A stretch of DNA of 64,000 bases from Azospirillum thermophilum (GTDB lineage Bacteria; Pseudomonadota; Alphaproteobacteria; Azospirillales; Azospirillaceae): positions 434,001 to 498,000 of the forward strand of contig NZ_CP029354.1 in the NCBI RefSeq assembly GCF_003130795.1. The letters run 5' to 3'. Position 1 is the stretch's first letter, and each line of letters begins with the position of its first letter. The notes below the pieces were generated by a model. It ran no database searches and had not been told where the DNA came from. It was given only the letters and a program-made list of their open reading frames with translations. Both the position numbers and the translations under genes were made by a program. Positions 63,451 through 64,000 of this stretch are shown one piece after another.

Positions 63451-63466
63451 ATATTGGATCCAATAT
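63451..63466. promoter_or_regulatory. Perfect 16-base palindrome in the benE / gntR divergent promoter
   Basis: ATATTGGATCCAATAT is a perfect palindrome in a locally AT-rich patch, 18 bases upstream of the BenE start. Its TTGGATCCAA core is a typical GntR/FCD-type operator. It is the likely binding site of the divergent regulator at 63530. Confidence 0.7.
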
Positions 63467-63529
63467 CCGCGCAACCCTTCAGTGAACACCCCTGCCCAGG
63501 GAACACGTCCTGCAGCGAGGCCCTTTCCG

Positions 63530-64000
63530 GTGAAGCCAGCCGTGCCGACGACCAAGCCCTTCGACCTCGCCCCGGTGATCGAGCGGGTGCGCCCGCGCTT
63601 CCGCACGGCCACCGAGTTCGTCGAGGCGGTGCTGCGCGAGGCGATCCTCAACGGCACCATCCCGGCCGGCGCGCCGCTGCGGCAGGAGGATCTGGCCGCC
63701 CTGTTCGGCATGAGCCGGATGCCGGTCCGCGAGGCGCTGCGCCAGTTGGAGGCGCGGGCGCTGGTCGAGTTCCATCCCCACCGCGGCGCGGTGGCGGCGG
63801 AGATCTCGGCGGAGGATTCGGCCGACATCGGCGCCATCCGCGCGGCGCTGGAGCCGGCGGCGCTGCGCCTGTCCCTGCCCCATCTCGGCGCGGAGGATTT
63901 CGCGCTGGCCGGGGAGCTGCTGGCCGAGATGGACAGCGTCGACGATCCCGGCCGGCTGGGGGAGCTGAACCGCCGCTTCCACATGACGCTCTACGCGCGG
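63530..64000 (+). CDS. GntR-family (FCD) transcriptional regulator, N-terminal part
   Basis: The frame is open from a GTG at 63530 (with CGAGG nine bases upstream; a second in-frame GTG is at 63542) to the end of the window, giving 157 residues of the protein. The winged helix is clear: PAGAPLRQEDLAALFGMSRM then PVREALRQLEARALVEFHPH. The following FCD domain begins EISAEDSADIGAIRAALEPA and includes NRRFHMTLY with a metal-site histidine. The rest lies beyond the window. It is divergent from the BenE-type gene and probably its regulator. Confidence 0.88.
   Translation, partial: MKPAVPTTKPFDLAPVIERVRPRFRTATEFVEAVLREAILNGTIPAGAPLRQEDLAALFGMSRMPVREALRQLEARALVEFHPHRGAVAAEISAEDSADIGAIRAALEPAALRLSLPHLGAEDFALAGELLAEMDSVDDPGRLGELNRRFHMTLYAR

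Noticed and set aside
1..64000. CRISPR array, prophage, insertion sequence or tRNA/rRNA gene
   Set aside because: No regularly spaced repeats, transposase or integrase genes, or cloverleaf sequences were recognised by eye. A tRNA scan would be needed for certainty.

Overview
The window is very GC-rich chromosomal or chromid DNA with dense, often overlapping genes and no phage, transposon or CRISPR sequence. The gene content fits an Azospirillum-like member of the Rhodospirillales: a periplasmic nitrate reductase operon, a urea ABC transporter, many GntR/AraC/TetR/LysR regulators, hybrid sensor kinases, a TRAP sugar-acid operon and a ferric-hydroxamate uptake operon. The taxonomic call is an inference from gene content and base composition only.

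Layout. 1-0.6 kb: the end of an AEC-family permease. 0.8-8.7 kb: a sugar-acid operon (GntR regulator, zinc dehydrogenase, TRAP transporter DctPQM, UxaA, UxaB) that fits L-galactonate or a related hexonate going to tagaturonate, altronate and 2-keto-3-deoxygluconate. 8.85-10.1 kb: a DUF2000 protein and an AraC regulator, convergent. 10.3-19.8 kb: siderophore block (TonB receptor, FhuC, frameshifted FhuD, fused FhuB, ABC exporter; AraC regulator; siderophore-interacting reductase). 19.8-21.5 kb: a gene-poor stretch with a duplicated, covarying hairpin and a stand-alone receiver protein with a cysteine tail. 21.5-25.3 kb: aquaporin Z, a secreted metallo-beta-lactamase-fold protein, and a TetR regulator divergent from a serine beta-lactamase-like hydrolase. 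25.4-29.6 kb: a LivK-type binding protein and homogentisate dioxygenase, divergent from a TetR regulator and a nitroreductase. 29.6-31.9 kb: a PAS hybrid kinase. 32.2-36.7 kb: napEDABC behind an FNR/FixK-type site and closed by a strong terminator.

36.7-47.5 kb is a urea block. urtABCDE points left. Divergent from urtA is a very large fusion of an NCS1-type permease, an eight-cysteine segment, a histidine kinase and a receiver, followed by an overlapping LuxR-type response regulator and a stand-alone receiver. 47.8-53.1 kb: small exported proteins, GntR plus MFS permease, IclR regulator and glutathione transferase. 53.2-56.1 kb: ureide genes (LysR, uraH, puuE, uraD) that turn 5-hydroxyisourate into allantoate. 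56.1-58.6 kb: two overlapping genes I cannot assign. 59.1-63.4 kb: an archaeal-type lumazine synthase homologue, a ribbon-helix-helix protein, a nuclease-fold protein, a GNAT acetyltransferase and a BenE-type permease. The window ends inside a divergent GntR/FCD regulator.

How the parts connect: the ureide genes and the urea transporter with its permease-kinase suggest that purine-derived nitrogen and urea are used together. The nap operon would act at low oxygen. Three genes (fhuD, urtD, permease-kinase) carry four single-base losses, all at short G or C runs, and napE probably carries a fifth. That pattern looks more like sequencing or assembly error than true gene decay.
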